A DNA stretch of 64,000 nucleotides from Tolypothrix sp. PCC 7712 (GTDB taxonomy: Bacteria > Cyanobacteriota > Cyanobacteriia > Cyanobacteriales > Nostocaceae). The DNA lies in the NCBI RefSeq assembly GCF_025860405.1, contig NZ_CP063785.1:2418001-2482000 (forward strand), written 5' to 3'. Below are positions 46,338-55,430 of the stretch, in pieces. Every line of letters starts with the position of its first letter. Within the stretch, counting starts at the first letter, position 1. The notes beneath the pieces were generated by a model. It was given only the letters and a program-made list of their open reading frames with translations. It was not told the DNA's origin and made no database searches. Position numbers and translations under genes: made by a program.

Positions 46338-46435
46338 TAATACTTTTCGGTTAAGGGGGAAAGGGAAAGAAGATACCTTTAACGCTTGTCCCTAAACTAA
46401 ATTAGGAGTCCAAAATACTTAACTGAGTAGTATTG
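46338..46435. mobile_element. MITE-like element, CAATACT family, before rnhA
   Basis: Starts TAATACTTTTCGGTTAAGGGG and ends TTAACTGAGTAGTATTG, the same inverted termini as the nested element at 14433-14556. It ends three bases before the rnhA start codon, so rnhA may take its ribosome-binding context from the element. Confidence 0.65.
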
Positions 46436-46438
46436 CTT

Positions 46439-47344
46439 ATGTCCCAACGCAGAATCCAAAGTATCTACACCGATGGCGCTTGTACAGGAAATCCTGGCCC
46501 TGGGGGTTGGGGTGTAGTCGTTTATTTCAATGATGGCTCAATTCACGAAATCGGCGGCGCATCATCCCACACCACCAACAATAAAATGGAAATGCAAGCT
46601 GCGATCGCAGGTCTGCAATTTTTGCAAACATCTGGACAAACTCAACCTATAACCCTTTATACCGATAGCGAATATTTAATTAATTCCGTTACCAAGTGGA
46701 TCAAAGGCTGGAAACAAAGAGGTTGGAAAAAAGCCGATGGTAAACCTGTGCAAAACCAAGACCTGTTAGAAACTTTGGACGAACTTAATAGTTATATAGT
46801 AAAGTGGGAATATGTCAGGGGTCATTCTGGTAATGTAGGTAACGAGCGCTGCGATGTCATTGCTCGTACTTTTGCTAGTGGTAGAGTTCCAGATCTTAAA
46901 CAATCTTTTACCACAGATGCCGATCAATCTTTACCACAAACTAATCAAATAAATGTAGCAAAAGTAACTGAATCTTCAGCAACCTCTACAATAATTGACA
47001 CAAGGACACCAGAAAGCAGTACTCTTGCATCAAATATAACAATTATGGAGCCAACTATCACAAACTCTACTAATCCAATTGAAGATAAGCCACCAGCCCT
47101 GAGGGTAGAACAACTGCGTGACTTAGTTGAAACCCTACGGATTGCTGATGAAATCGCCACCAAAGGTTATTTAATCACCAGTTCCGAACTTGCAGACCTC
47201 ATGGATGTTCACGCTAGCGCTGTCACCAGTCGCGGCGACCAATGGCGCTGGCGCAACTGGATAGTTTCACGGGTAAGACGCGAAGGTAATCAAATTCTTT
47301 GGGAATTGGAACGTGGTGATCAGGTAGGAGGTGAGGAGGAGTAG
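46439..47344 (+). CDS. rnhA: Ribonuclease HI with C-terminal extension
   Basis: Removes RNA from RNA-DNA hybrids. The N-terminal 150 residues of about 301 are a complete RNase H: Asp in SIYTDGACTGNPGPGGWG, Glu in TNNKMEMQAAI, Asp in TLYTDSEYLI, and the histidine loop VRGHSGNVGNERCD. A Ser/Thr-rich linker (about 160-225) leads to an extra 75-residue domain (LRVEQLRDLVETLRIADEIA, LADLMDVHASAVTSRGDQWRWRNW) of HTH-like character that E. coli RNase HI lacks but which recurs in cyanobacterial proteins. The ATG at 46439 is used rather than the TTG at 46433. Confidence 0.93.
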   Translation: MSQRRIQSIYTDGACTGNPGPGGWGVVVYFNDGSIHEIGGASSHTTNNKMEMQAAIAGLQFLQTSGQTQPITLYTDSEYLINSVTKWIKGWKQRGWKKADGKPVQNQDLLETLDELNSYIVKWEYVRGHSGNVGNERCDVIARTFASGRVPDLKQSFTTDADQSLPQTNQINVAKVTESSATSTIIDTRTPESSTLASNITIMEPTITNSTNPIEDKPPALRVEQLRDLVETLRIADEIATKGYLITSSELADLMDVHASAVTSRGDQWRWRNWIVSRVRREGNQILWELERGDQVGGEEE

Positions 47345-47443
47345 CGGGGATTGGGGATTGGGGATTAGGGGACTAGGGATTGGGGATTGGGGACTGGGAA
47401 GAAATAATTGTGATCCTTGACCCTTAACCCTTGACCCTTAACT
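47343..47443. repeat. GGGGATT and CTTGACC heptamer repeats
   Basis: About six GGGGATT/GGGGACT units (47347-47397) and then three CTTGACC/CTTAACC units (47415-47443) between the convergent rnhA and cruG genes. Confidence 0.88.
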
Positions 47444-48619
47444 ATACTTCCTTCCCCGCCACTCTTTAGGAGTGCGGAATGCAGATAGAAAGATTCGCAG
47501 CACAGCTAGAGGATCGGCTAGGGGTGAAAGCCAGAATAACCAGCCGCCTTTAGCAGTTGTGCGATCATAGGAAGGTGCGATCGCCAGTAACATTGCAAAG
47601 CGAATTACTAACAGAAATATATTTAGTCCTAATAACAAATTCAAAGGAAGCAGGGAAGGCTGGGGAAATAGGAGAGCCAGCAAACCGTAACTAAGTAAAA
47701 TTAGTAGGGGTAAACCTTGCACTGCTGAAAGTAGCCATAAATCTCCCCAAATCTGAGCGCGGGGTGATGCGTCTTTTAAGTCGAGGCTGCGTCCCCATTC
47801 TTTCCATGTCTCGATTGCACCCTCATACATCCGCACCTTTAGCACCTTCGCGCCATCTAAAAAGCCTACTTTAAAACCTTGAGCAGCAATATATCGAGCT
47901 AAGGTAACATCATCACAAAATGAACCACTAGCGCTGGTATAACCATCTACAGCAGCTAAAACCGAACGCCGACATAAAAAGCATTGACCATTAGCCATTA
48001 CCCTTTCTGGCTGTTCTGTATTCACACCAGCCGGATCGAATCGATACAGCAGAGTCATTAACAAAGCAGGCTGTAACAAACATTCCCCTGGATATTTAAG
48101 AATAAACTGAGGTGAAAGCGATACCAAGTCATAACCTTGGGCTTTGGCTGTCTGCACTAAACCAGCAACTAAACCAGGATGGGGTACAGTATCAGCATCC
48201 ATCCCTAAAAACCATTCACTCTCTGAGGAACTCTGCAAAAAGCCATTATGTAACGCCCAAGGACGACCAACCCAACCAGGGGGTAGAGGATCGTCTGTAA
48301 ATACACGAAAACGGGGGTCTTGCTGTTGCGCGGCTTTGACTAATTCTGGCGTACCATCTTGCGACCTGCTATCTACAACGATCGCTTCCCTAACTTCATA
48401 ACTTTGTTTACTTAACCCAGTTAACAACGGGCTAATACGCGCAGCCTCATTCAGTGTTGGCACCACAACGCTGACATTACCCAAAATATCCGGTGTCGGC
48501 TGTTGTGGTTGAATCGGCGGATGGCGTGTCGGCCCTTTAAATAATCTTGAAAGTAGAATCGCTGTTGCTGGTATTTGCAGTAATAGTAATAACAGCGATA
48601 GGTTACTAACTAAAATCAA
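47438..48619 (-). CDS. cruG: CruG-like family 2 glycosyltransferase
   Basis: A 393-residue membrane-associated glycosyltransferase. An N-terminal TM segment is followed by a GT2 domain (SVVVPTLNEAARISPLL, DSRSQDGTPELV, GMDADTVPHPGLVAGL) and C-terminal TM segments (LPLLILLSYGLLALLF, LLGLNIFLLVIRFAMLLAI). With the DUF422 gene just upstream this matches the cyanobacterial cruF-cruG pair, in which CruG adds the sugar at the 2'-hydroxyl of myxol. The start is TTG with AGGAG seven bases before it. Confidence 0.85.
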   Translation of the reverse strand: MILVSNLSLLLLLLQIPATAILLSRLFKGPTRHPPIQPQQPTPDILGNVSVVVPTLNEAARISPLLTGLSKQSYEVREAIVVDSRSQDGTPELVKAAQQQDPRFRVFTDDPLPPGWVGRPWALHNGFLQSSSESEWFLGMDADTVPHPGLVAGLVQTAKAQGYDLVSLSPQFILKYPGECLLQPALLMTLLYRFDPAGVNTEQPERVMANGQCFLCRRSVLAAVDGYTSASGSFCDDVTLARYIAAQGFKVGFLDGAKVLKVRMYEGAIETWKEWGRSLDLKDASPRAQIWGDLWLLSAVQGLPLLILLSYGLLALLFPQPSLLPLNLLLGLNIFLLVIRFAMLLAIAPSYDRTTAKGGWLFWLSPLADPLAVLRIFLSAFRTPKEWRGRKYS

Positions 48620-48631
48620 AGCATCATCTCC

Positions 48632-48748
48632 TAGGGCATGGGGTATTGGGTATGGGGCAATTCAATTTTGGATTTTGGATTTGCGATTTTGGATTAAGTT
48701 TGAATCCAAAATCTAAAATCTAAAATCTAAAATTCCCCAGTCCCCAGT
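48632..48748. repeat. Heptamer repeats and hairpin between cruF and cruG
   Basis: GGCATGG/GGTATTG units, TTTTGGA units and CTAAAAT units. GATTTTGGATT and AATCCAAAATC (48685-48713) form a perfect 11-bp stem. It lies inside a probable operon. Confidence 0.85.
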
Positions 48749-48757
48749 CCCCCAAAA

Positions 48758-49663
48758 CTACTTCAAAGCAACTTTGACATTTGCCACTGAAATTTCCTGA
48801 GTTGCAGGTTCGATCGCCACAGATTGTCCATTTGAACCTTGCCACCAAAGTGCTACAGCTGGAGCAACACCTGTTAAAAAGCCAAGCAATACAGGGATAG
48901 AGAAGCCAGCAGCCAAACTCATCACCGTAGCAAAGGTGAAATTGCCTAAATAAACTATCAAAGGCAAATTGAGTTGCGATCGCTCTAATTTAATGGGGTT
49001 GTTTCTCCAGAGGAATGCTGCCACAGTCATAAATAGCGCCCCTGTTCCCATCCAGCCAGCAAAGTTTTGGTAAGGCATACCAAAGAATGGGCCTGGTTGT
49101 TGCCAATACCAGAAGGGGAGAGAGGTTTGGCTCATTGCTGGATCTAAGACAAAATCCCAAGAGGTCAATAATAAAGCACCTAATGCGATCGCACCTATAT
49201 GACGCAACAAGCTGGGCTTTTTGTCTACTTCTAAGCCAGCACGTGCTAACAGGTAAGAAACACATCCCACATAAAACCACGATAAGGGAATTGTGAAGGG
49301 AACTAAACCAGCAATTTTATAGCCCAGTCCACTGAGGTAACTATAGTGCCCAAAAGGAAAGCCAGTGCTGGTTCCCGACAGTTCGCTTCCTAAGGAAATA
49401 AACACTGATGGCAGCAAAAATGCCAAAGCGCGACCCAATCCCAACGTCCGGTAGGCATACAAAAAGACAGCCGCTGCGCCCAAAATCATATAAACAACAC
49501 CGCCTCCAGCCATACTCCACTGCATGGCGGTTTGCCCAACCTCAGTTAGGTTCATAATAATTTCCGCATTCGGCACAACTAGTAGTATGCCTACAAGTCC
49601 AAACACCATCGACACGATATGACCAATCAGGCATACGCGCTCAACAATAACAAGTTGTCTCAT
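48758..49663 (-). CDS. cruF: Carotenoid 1',2'-hydratase (CruF, DUF422)
   Basis: A 301-residue integral membrane protein with about seven to eight TM segments and the DUF422 core (FLLPSVFISLGSELSGTSTGFPFGHY, PFTIPLSWFYVGCVSYLLAR, TSWDFVLDPAMSQT, PFFGMPYQNFAGWMGTGALF). CruF hydrates the psi end of gamma-carotene in myxoxanthophyll synthesis. Position immediately upstream of the cruG-like gene on the same strand supports the assignment; the two are probably cotranscribed across a repeat-filled spacer. Confidence 0.9.
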   Translation of the reverse strand: MRQLVIVERVCLIGHIVSMVFGLVGILLVVPNAEIIMNLTEVGQTAMQWSMAGGGVVYMILGAAAVFLYAYRTLGLGRALAFLLPSVFISLGSELSGTSTGFPFGHYSYLSGLGYKIAGLVPFTIPLSWFYVGCVSYLLARAGLEVDKKPSLLRHIGAIALGALLLTSWDFVLDPAMSQTSLPFWYWQQPGPFFGMPYQNFAGWMGTGALFMTVAAFLWRNNPIKLERSQLNLPLIVYLGNFTFATVMSLAAGFSIPVLLGFLTGVAPAVALWWQGSNGQSVAIEPATQEISVANVKVALK

Positions 49664-50203
49664 GATAATTCCTTAACAAGATGTGACACGCGGCTACTCG
49701 GCTGCTAACAGTTTACAAATGTTTAAGAAAAAATTTAACTAGTTTGTCTGCAAATTCTCTGTGAACTTGCTGTGATGTTGTGGCAACAACATCATCAACA
49801 ATGGCTGAAAGCCAGAACATACAAGCAATTTTGCAGGTTTGGTACCTGCTAACCTTTTATTCAAATCCTGATGATTATATTGTGGACACTACCCAACCTC
49901 AAGTTATGGTAATGTTACAAGATGTCAGCCAGAGCATCATCAACGATTGTTAACAGCTAGAAAACATCAGATGATAGAGTTATAGTCTACGGCATGAGAT
50001 TAACAATCTATACGTTTGACTCAAATGTTTCTCGATTGTGCTGTGCGATCGCTCCCAACCATAAACCCATATAGTCCTATCATCAAAGAACAAATTCGGG
50101 AGATATATCGATAAAAAACTCCCAAAACCTCATCCCATCAAGTCTTTTGTTATTTCATTGAGTTGAGTAATAATGGTTTAACTTGCTACCAAAAACCTAA
50201 CCC
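49664..50203. other. Intergenic region upstream of cruF
   Basis: About 540 bases between divergent genes. One clear dyad, GATGTTGT-GGCA-ACAACATC (49774-49793), lies 110 bases before cruF and could be an operator. CATCATCAAC recurs at 49790 and 49936. No gene is seen. Confidence 0.5.
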
Positions 50204-50650
50204 ATGTCGATTTTGCAACGCATCCCTTGGGTTTCCCTAACACTATTATTACTGAGCTACAGCACCCTAGGCTGGGTCATATCCGAGACAAAAGCCCCTT
50301 TATTTGTCTGGGCAATAACTGTGCTTGCTATCTTACTGTTTGTGGGAAGCTTAACCGTTCCCTGGACAAATTTGGCACGATTTTCTAGTACTGTATTTAA
50401 ATCTAGTACCAGGACTTTTGTATTCTCAGTTTTCGCAGCATTCTTGTTTTTTGTCATGCTTGCTTGGTTTCGGATGTTCCTTGACACTTTACTAATTATT
50501 GCTGCCGCTATCTTAGCAAGGATAGACTTTCAAGCAGCAGGTGTGAAGGAAGGACAAGCTTTCTGGCTAACATCTCTACTTTCATTGGCGGGTGTCGCTT
50601 TAGGTGCAACAACGCAAATGCTATTTGTGCGCCACGTGTTAATTCGTTAA
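50204..50650 (+). CDS. Conserved-type small membrane protein
   Basis: A 148-residue protein with about four TM segments (PWVSLTLLLLSYSTLGWVI, FVWAITVLAILLFVGSLTV, FVFSVFAAFLFFVMLAWFRMFLDTLLIIAAAIL, SLLSLAGVALGATTQML). It resembles uncharacterised membrane proteins common to cyanobacteria, recognised only in general terms. It is convergent with rpmA, from which a strong hairpin separates it. Confidence 0.7.
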   Translation: MSILQRIPWVSLTLLLLSYSTLGWVISETKAPLFVWAITVLAILLFVGSLTVPWTNLARFSSTVFKSSTRTFVFSVFAAFLFFVMLAWFRMFLDTLLIIAAAILARIDFQAAGVKEGQAFWLTSLLSLAGVALGATTQMLFVRHVLIR

Positions 50651-50696
50651 GTTGGCTCAGTTAAACAACTTCACAGTTCATTCAGTATAAATTTTT

Positions 50697-50719
50697 AAGG
50701 GTGGGCAATGCCCACCCTT
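50697..50719. terminator. Bidirectional hairpin between convergent genes
   Basis: Perfect 10-bp stem AAGGGTGGGC/GCCCACCCTT with loop AAT, between the membrane-protein gene and rpmA. No strong T run on either side. Confidence 0.65.
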
Positions 50720-50723
50720 CTTG

Positions 50724-51005
50724 CTAGCTAGCGGTTGCTTCAGCAGCCGCAGCAGGTGCATAAACACTAACTTTTTTACGAGTTTTACCTTTTCTTTCAA
50801 AGGTAACAACGCCATCAATTAAAGCAAACAAAGTGTCATCACTACCAATGCCAACATTGTTACCAGGGTGGAATTTGGTACCGCGCTGGCGCACGAGAAT
50901 GTTGCCTGCACGAACAACTTGACCACCGTAGCGTTTTACACCTAGACGTTGAGCATTAGAGTCACGACCGTTGCGTGTACTACCTGTTCCTTTCTTATGA
51001 GCCAT
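50724..51005 (-). CDS. rpmA: 50S ribosomal protein L27
   Basis: The 93 residues start [20 protein letters not shown] and contain [23 protein letters not shown], unmistakable L27; it lies close to the peptidyl-transferase centre. The C-terminal tail is Ala-rich. It follows rplU by 30 bases, the usual rplU-rpmA order. Confidence 0.98.
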   Translation of the reverse strand: MAHKKGTGSTRNGRDSNAQRLGVKRYGGQVVRAGNILVRQRGTKFHPGNNVGIGSDDTLFALIDGVVTFERKGKTRKKVSVYAPAAAAEATAS

Positions 51006-51035
51006 AATTTCCTTTTTTGACCTAACTGTTATTGA

Positions 51036-51422
51036 TTATTCAGCAGCGGTTTCTTCAGCAGAAGTCTCTTCAGCAGCTTTTGCTTCTTCCGCTGCTAGGA
51101 CTGTACCATTGAGGTTAATAGAATTAATCAACAGTCTAGTGATTTCCTGGCGATGTCCGCGTTTTTTGCGGGTTTTCTTTTTCGGCTTCATTTTGTATAC
51201 CAGGACTTTACGACCTCTGAGGTGTCGTAGTACTGTCCCTTCTACAGTCGCCCCTGACACTAATGGCTGTCCAATGTTGACTTCGCCATCGTGCTGTATG
51301 AGTAAAACCTTATCTATTGTAACTTTCTCATCAGGTTGGGCAGTCAGTAACTCGATATCGTAAAAGCGACCAGCCTCAACTTTAAGTTGTTTGCCGCCAG
51401 TTTCAATAATTGCGTAAGTCAT
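51036..51422 (-). CDS. rplU: 50S ribosomal protein L21
   Basis: The 128 residues start [24 protein letters not shown] and include [21 protein letters not shown], the conserved rRNA-binding part of L21. The acidic Ala/Glu tail (about 22 residues) is an extension beyond the short E. coli form. First gene of the rplU-rpmA operon. Confidence 0.98.
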   Translation of the reverse strand: MTYAIIETGGKQLKVEAGRFYDIELLTAQPDEKVTIDKVLLIQHDGEVNIGQPLVSGATVEGTVLRHLRGRKVLVYKMKPKKKTRKKRGHRQEITRLLINSINLNGTVLAAEEAKAAEETSAEETAAE

Positions 51423-51992
51423 GAAATTGTCCTTGAGGTTGCCGTACAGGTATCTGGCTAATCTCTGTTGTGGAGATGCGATTTAGCGCTTTCGCCAGCT
51501 TTTGTAGGATGTCTACCTGATCCGAGCAGGAATTAGACAGACAATCTAAAATCATATTTGATGAACTGCTATAGAGTCAACACCCACAACGGATTTTAGA
51601 TTTTGCGTTCGCGTAGCGTGTCGTTGGCGCAGCCTCTCGTAGAGAAGACAAAAGTTGCGTGCGGGGGTTCCCCCCGTTGAGCAAACTTTTCAAGACGGAT
51701 TTTAGATTTTGGATTAAAAGTCTTGTCTGCAAGGACTTTTGACTAATTGCTGTGTAGGTAAGCCAAAAAATATCAGATTTTTTCCAAAAATTTTGAGTTA
51801 ATTGTCGAAATTGAGATTTGTGCTGCTGTAGTTAGGTGAGACACAGAACAGCACCGACAAGTCTGAGTAACTAGAGATGTTGCTCAGATTTTCTCTATGT
51901 AATGGCACTTTATTGAATTTTTGAATGAATAACTAAACTTTGGGGTATCTTTAATGCCCAAATTATAGAATTTAAATGTGTGAAACATTAAT
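51423..51992. other. rplU leader and upstream spacer
   Basis: About 570 bases. The 170 nearest rplU are probably promoter and 5' leader; I cannot see a clear L21 leader structure. Further up are a dispersed repeat flanked by 16-bp direct repeats (51589-51710) and an imperfect dyad AAAAGTC...GACTTTT (51716-51741). Confidence 0.5.
51589..51710. repeat. Dispersed repeat bounded by 16-bp direct repeats
   Basis: ACGGATTTTAGATTTT stands at 51589-51604 and again at 51695-51710. Between them is a 90-bp segment of the GCGTTCGCGTAGCG/CTCTCGTAGAGAAG family with a G-run/C-run hairpin (CGGGGGTTCCCCCCG). Confidence 0.75.
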
Positions 51993-52313
51993 TTAACGAT
52001 TAGCAAATACTAATAAGAAACAACTACCATTTAATAAAGCTGTAATCACAGCACCAATAATTACACCTTTCATCATTGCTAGGCGCTGTTGTCTTCTGAG
52101 CAAAATGCATAAAGGGATGACATATAAAAGCTGCCAAATAAAAAATCCCCAACCGCCAATCAGCCAAACACCTAAATAACTATAATTAGCATAGCCAAAT
52201 ATTTGAGCAGCGAGTAAACCTACTCCAAATATGATGCCTACTGCTATCAAATGCAAACCAAATAAAATTAATATTCCTAAAAAAATCTGTAAATTTTCAT
52301 TCCTTTGAGACAT
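51993..52313 (-). CDS. Small membrane protein of the radical SAM/Lgt-like cassette
   Basis: A 106-residue protein with three hydrophobic segments (about 8-40, 45-71, 78-104) and almost no soluble part. I do not recognise a family. It follows the radical SAM gene by 37 bases on the same strand, so it is probably the third gene of that operon. Confidence 0.65.
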   Translation of the reverse strand: MSQRNENLQIFLGILILFGLHLIAVGIIFGVGLLAAQIFGYANYSYLGVWLIGGWGFFIWQLLYVIPLCILLRRQQRLAMMKGVIIGAVITALLNGSCFLLVFANR

Positions 52314-52350
52314 TAATTGAGTCCTGTAGATGACACTTGATAAATTAGAT

Positions 52351-53769
52351 TTACGAATTACGATGATTCACTAAATGGTAGCCAGCGCTGCCTTCGCGAT
52401 AAAACATATTAAATGTATCAAATGGAATAATCCTACCATCTGGATGCACAATATGAATACAAGACCGCTTAACAGAACGGACATCAAAGTTAAAAGCATC
52501 AAGAAACTGCACAATCATTACCCGAAATACATTGGAGTAGTTAATACCTTCTGGTACAGCAATCATTGGCAAACAACACAAAAGCTGCTTGAGCGATAAA
52601 GCGGCAGATTTGGGTGAATGACTTGTTGAAAATAATTCAAATATTTGTTTTTTCAGTTCTTCATTTTGTTCATAAAGCACGCTATTGGGCATAATTTTCA
52701 CAAAAACATCTGGATTAATTAACCCAGTTAATGGTATTACTTGACCATTTAGTTTTAATGCATAAGTCATAGCTAAAGAATCAGGATGGCAGGGAACAGG
52801 GAGAATATCTTCAGGTTTAAAATAAGGACTCTGTTCTAAAATGGAGCGTCGGACTTCGGTTAAAGTATATCTATCTCGTTTAGGGTCAAATCCTTCTAAT
52901 CTTCCTGCTGCTTGTATTGGTTGAAATGTCACGCCTCGAATACATTTCTGCTGCAAAGCATACTCAATAATTTTGCCAATCTCACAATCGTTCAGTCCCT
53001 TTTTGAGAGTGACAACTAAAGTTGTAGAAATATTATATTCATTGAGATGCTCAATTGCTTTTTGCCTAACTGCCCGTAAATCTGCACCGCGTAACTCTTT
53101 TAACGCGTCTAATTCAAAGCTATCAAATTGCAAATATATCTCAATTCCTGGCATATATTGGCTGAGGCGATCGCAAAAAGATTTATCCTTAGCAATCATT
53201 ACGCCATTGGTATTGATCATTAAATGCTTAATCGGCTTAGTTTTGACAATATCTAAAATTTGAAAAAACTCAGGATGAATCGTAGGTTCACCACCGCTTA
53301 ACTGCACTATCTGCGGTTCTCCTTCATTGGCGACAACCGCATCAATCATCTTTTCGATTTGCGCTAGACTCCGATGCAGTCTTGGTTGATGGGAGATTTC
53401 TGAAAATTCTTCTGCACCAGAATCGGCATAACATATTGGGCAAGAAAGATTACATTTATCTGTAACTTCAATTAATGTTAAACAGCTATGCTGTTCATGA
53501 TCTGGGCAAAGTCCGCAATCATAAGGACAGCCATATTTTATGGGTGTATTAAACTTTAATGGCATATCTCCAGGTTTGATAAACTCTAGAGATTTTTTAT
53601 AGTATTCAATATCATCCGCGATTAAAACTTCTTCTCGTCCGTGGGTGGGACAGTGTTTTACTAAGTAAACACAATCATCCTGAAATATAATTTTTGCTTC
53701 TACCTTGACTAAACATTTTGAACAAACACTATTAGTTAAGGCATAAAAGAGATAATTACGAGTAGGCAT
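52351..53769 (-). CDS. Radical SAM protein resembling tetraether lipid synthase (Tes) relatives
   Basis: A 472-residue radical SAM enzyme. The [4Fe-4S] motif is Cys106-x3-Cys110-x2-Cys113 (KCNLSCPICYADSG), followed by the SAM-binding QLSGGEPTIHPEF. Before it are two more Cys clusters: SVCSKCLVKVEA with HCPTHG (rubredoxin-like, Cys16/Cys19/Cys40) and YGCPYDCGLCPDHEQHSC (Cys81-96). That three-part cysteine layout is the one I know from archaeal Tes/MJ0619-type enzymes, which join or modify lipid chains or methylate. Substrate here is unknown. Neighbours on both sides are membrane proteins, one Lgt-like. Confidence 0.75.
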   Translation of the reverse strand: MPTRNYLFYALTNSVCSKCLVKVEAKIIFQDDCVYLVKHCPTHGREEVLIADDIEYYKKSLEFIKPGDMPLKFNTPIKYGCPYDCGLCPDHEQHSCLTLIEVTDKCNLSCPICYADSGAEEFSEISHQPRLHRSLAQIEKMIDAVVANEGEPQIVQLSGGEPTIHPEFFQILDIVKTKPIKHLMINTNGVMIAKDKSFCDRLSQYMPGIEIYLQFDSFELDALKELRGADLRAVRQKAIEHLNEYNISTTLVVTLKKGLNDCEIGKIIEYALQQKCIRGVTFQPIQAAGRLEGFDPKRDRYTLTEVRRSILEQSPYFKPEDILPVPCHPDSLAMTYALKLNGQVIPLTGLINPDVFVKIMPNSVLYEQNEELKKQIFELFSTSHSPKSAALSLKQLLCCLPMIAVPEGINYSNVFRVMIVQFLDAFNFDVRSVKRSCIHIVHPDGRIIPFDTFNMFYREGSAGYHLVNHRNS

Positions 53770-53890
53770 AATAAATAAATTTGTAAGTTGTTACTAGGCT
53801 AAACGCGATGCCAAACAAGCAAGATTTATGGATTTCATATAGCGTACTGAAAAACTATTTTTATTCAGAGTTTCTGAATTTAAAGGTAAA

Positions 53891-54634
53891 TCAGTTGTGA
53901 AATTGAAATATCTGAGAGATGGTGTGGCGATAATACACAATAGTTAATAAACAAGCCACTTGAATTGCACTTAAGCCCCAGAAAGGATGAAAATCAGGTT
54001 TAATGAAATCTACCAGAAAACGAAAGCTAAAATAAGAAATTAAATAAAATTTAAATAAATCACCATTTTGATATTGATAGCGACTGCGAAATTGCAAAAA
54101 TATAATTAGCAACCCTAAAAATAAGATTTCATATAACTGTGTGGGATGGCGGAAAATACCATCGCCAAAATCTATACCCCACGGTAATTTTGTGGCGATT
54201 CCATAAGTGCGATCGCTCAATCCCGTGAGAAAGCATCCAATTCTACCAATGGCTGTGCCAACAATCAGAGGATAAACAAATACATCACCTGTAGACTGAT
54301 GAATGCCAATAATTTTTTTAGTAAGTTCTACACCAATTAACCCGCCTAAAAGTGCCCCAACGACTGTTTTACCCTGGAGTAATAGTAATAGAAACTGCTG
54401 TTGATTTTGCCAAATCAAATCAATATGTTCCACCCCTACCAGAAGTTTTGCTCCCATTAAAGCGCCTATCATACCGCCAACAATTACAGAACTGCGCTGG
54501 CTAGGTGCGATCGCATCTTTGCGAAGCCGAAATATTAACAAACGAAATGCTACTGCATAAGCTAAAGATTCAAATAAAATATGAGGATGAATTCGCAAAG
54601 AACCCAACCAAATATAAACAGGGAAATTCAGCAT
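53891..54634 (-). CDS. Lgt-like membrane protein, divergent paralogue
   Basis: A 247-residue protein with about seven TM segments and the fold order of prolipoprotein diacylglyceryl transferase: IRIHPHILFESLAYA-like start, GKTVVGALLGGLIGVE, GRIGCFLTGLSDRTYG, GIFRHPTQLYEI. In true Lgt the signature is GRxGNFxNxE; here the essential Asn is Cys and the following Asn and Glu are Thr and Leu, while the Arg and the RHPxQLYE motif stay. So it may bind a phospholipid but act on something other than prolipoproteins. It lies directly upstream of the radical SAM gene. Confidence 0.8.
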   Translation of the reverse strand: MLNFPVYIWLGSLRIHPHILFESLAYAVAFRLLIFRLRKDAIAPSQRSSVIVGGMIGALMGAKLLVGVEHIDLIWQNQQQFLLLLLQGKTVVGALLGGLIGVELTKKIIGIHQSTGDVFVYPLIVGTAIGRIGCFLTGLSDRTYGIATKLPWGIDFGDGIFRHPTQLYEILFLGLLIIFLQFRSRYQYQNGDLFKFYLISYFSFRFLVDFIKPDFHPFWGLSAIQVACLLTIVYYRHTISQIFQFHN

Positions 54635-54714
54635 AATTTGTAATTATATTCAGCACTTATGCCATAGCTTTTACACTGATAAATATAGCGAAATTTATCT
54701 GCGTTCATCTGCGT

Positions 54715-54765
54715 ACCCTGCGGGTTCGCTATTAGGCGTTCTCGTAGAGTAGCCGCTACGCGTCT
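54715..54765. repeat. Short dispersed repeat between Lgt-like and PadR genes
   Basis: ACCCTGCGGGTTCGCT, GGCGTTCTCGTAGAG and AGCCGCTACGCG blocks of the same dispersed family as at 51605 and 55632. Confidence 0.65.
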
Positions 54766-54877
54766 ATATCCTCTTTTATCTGCGGTTAATTTTTGATTCA
54801 AAACACTTCTACTTAACAGATTAAATTCTCTAATTCCCTTGTGAATGTGGCAAAATGCCCGCCTGAGAGTACAACGC

Positions 54878-55420
54878 CTACTTCAGCAACATCATGATTT
54901 CGTCACACCAAGCTAGCCAGCCCATTTCGTAGTGAATTCCTTTCAGCAACGTCATGTACTGGAACTTGAGGGTATTTGATAAATCTTGCGGATTCTGGAA
55001 GTACTGGTTCTGAATTTCTTGATAGATTGCTAATCGCTGCTGATGTTGCCGACGATGCACTTCCAGCTTGGCTACTATCGTTTGCTGCGGTACTAGATGC
55101 CCAGCATAAAGTTTTAACAGCAATTCATCTTTGAGGGGTGCCATTTCCTCAGATTCAGCAATCCACTCACATAACTGCTGTTTACCTAACGCCGTCACAC
55201 TATATATCCGTTTGTCGGGTCGATTTTCTTGCTGTACAGATTCAGCTTGCAGCCATTCCTTTTGTTCTAAGCGGTTCAGTTCTCGATAAATCTGTTGAAA
55301 ACTGGCACTCCAGAAAAAACCAACCGACCCTTCTACCGAGGGGTTAAAACGCTTGGCAAGGTCATAGCCGCTACTAGGGGCGCTAACTAAGACCGACAAA
55401 ATGGCATAGGTAAGAGACAT
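54878..55420 (-). CDS. PadR-family transcriptional regulator
   Basis: A 180-residue repressor. The N-terminal winged helix is MSLTYAILSVLVSAPSSGYDLAKRF, FQQIYRELNRLEQKEWL, RIYSVTALGKQQL, and the C-terminal half is the helical Vir_act_alpha_C dimerisation domain (HRRQHQQRLAIYQEIQNQY). PadR proteins respond to phenolic or other small molecules and repress a divergent gene. The divergent gene here is broken, and a large palindrome lies between the two. Confidence 0.92.
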   Translation of the reverse strand: MSLTYAILSVLVSAPSSGYDLAKRFNPSVEGSVGFFWSASFQQIYRELNRLEQKEWLQAESVQQENRPDKRIYSVTALGKQQLCEWIAESEEMAPLKDELLLKLYAGHLVPQQTIVAKLEVHRRQHQQRLAIYQEIQNQYFQNPQDLSNTLKFQYMTLLKGIHYEMGWLAWCDEIMMLLK

Positions 55421-55430
55421 GGGTAATGGG

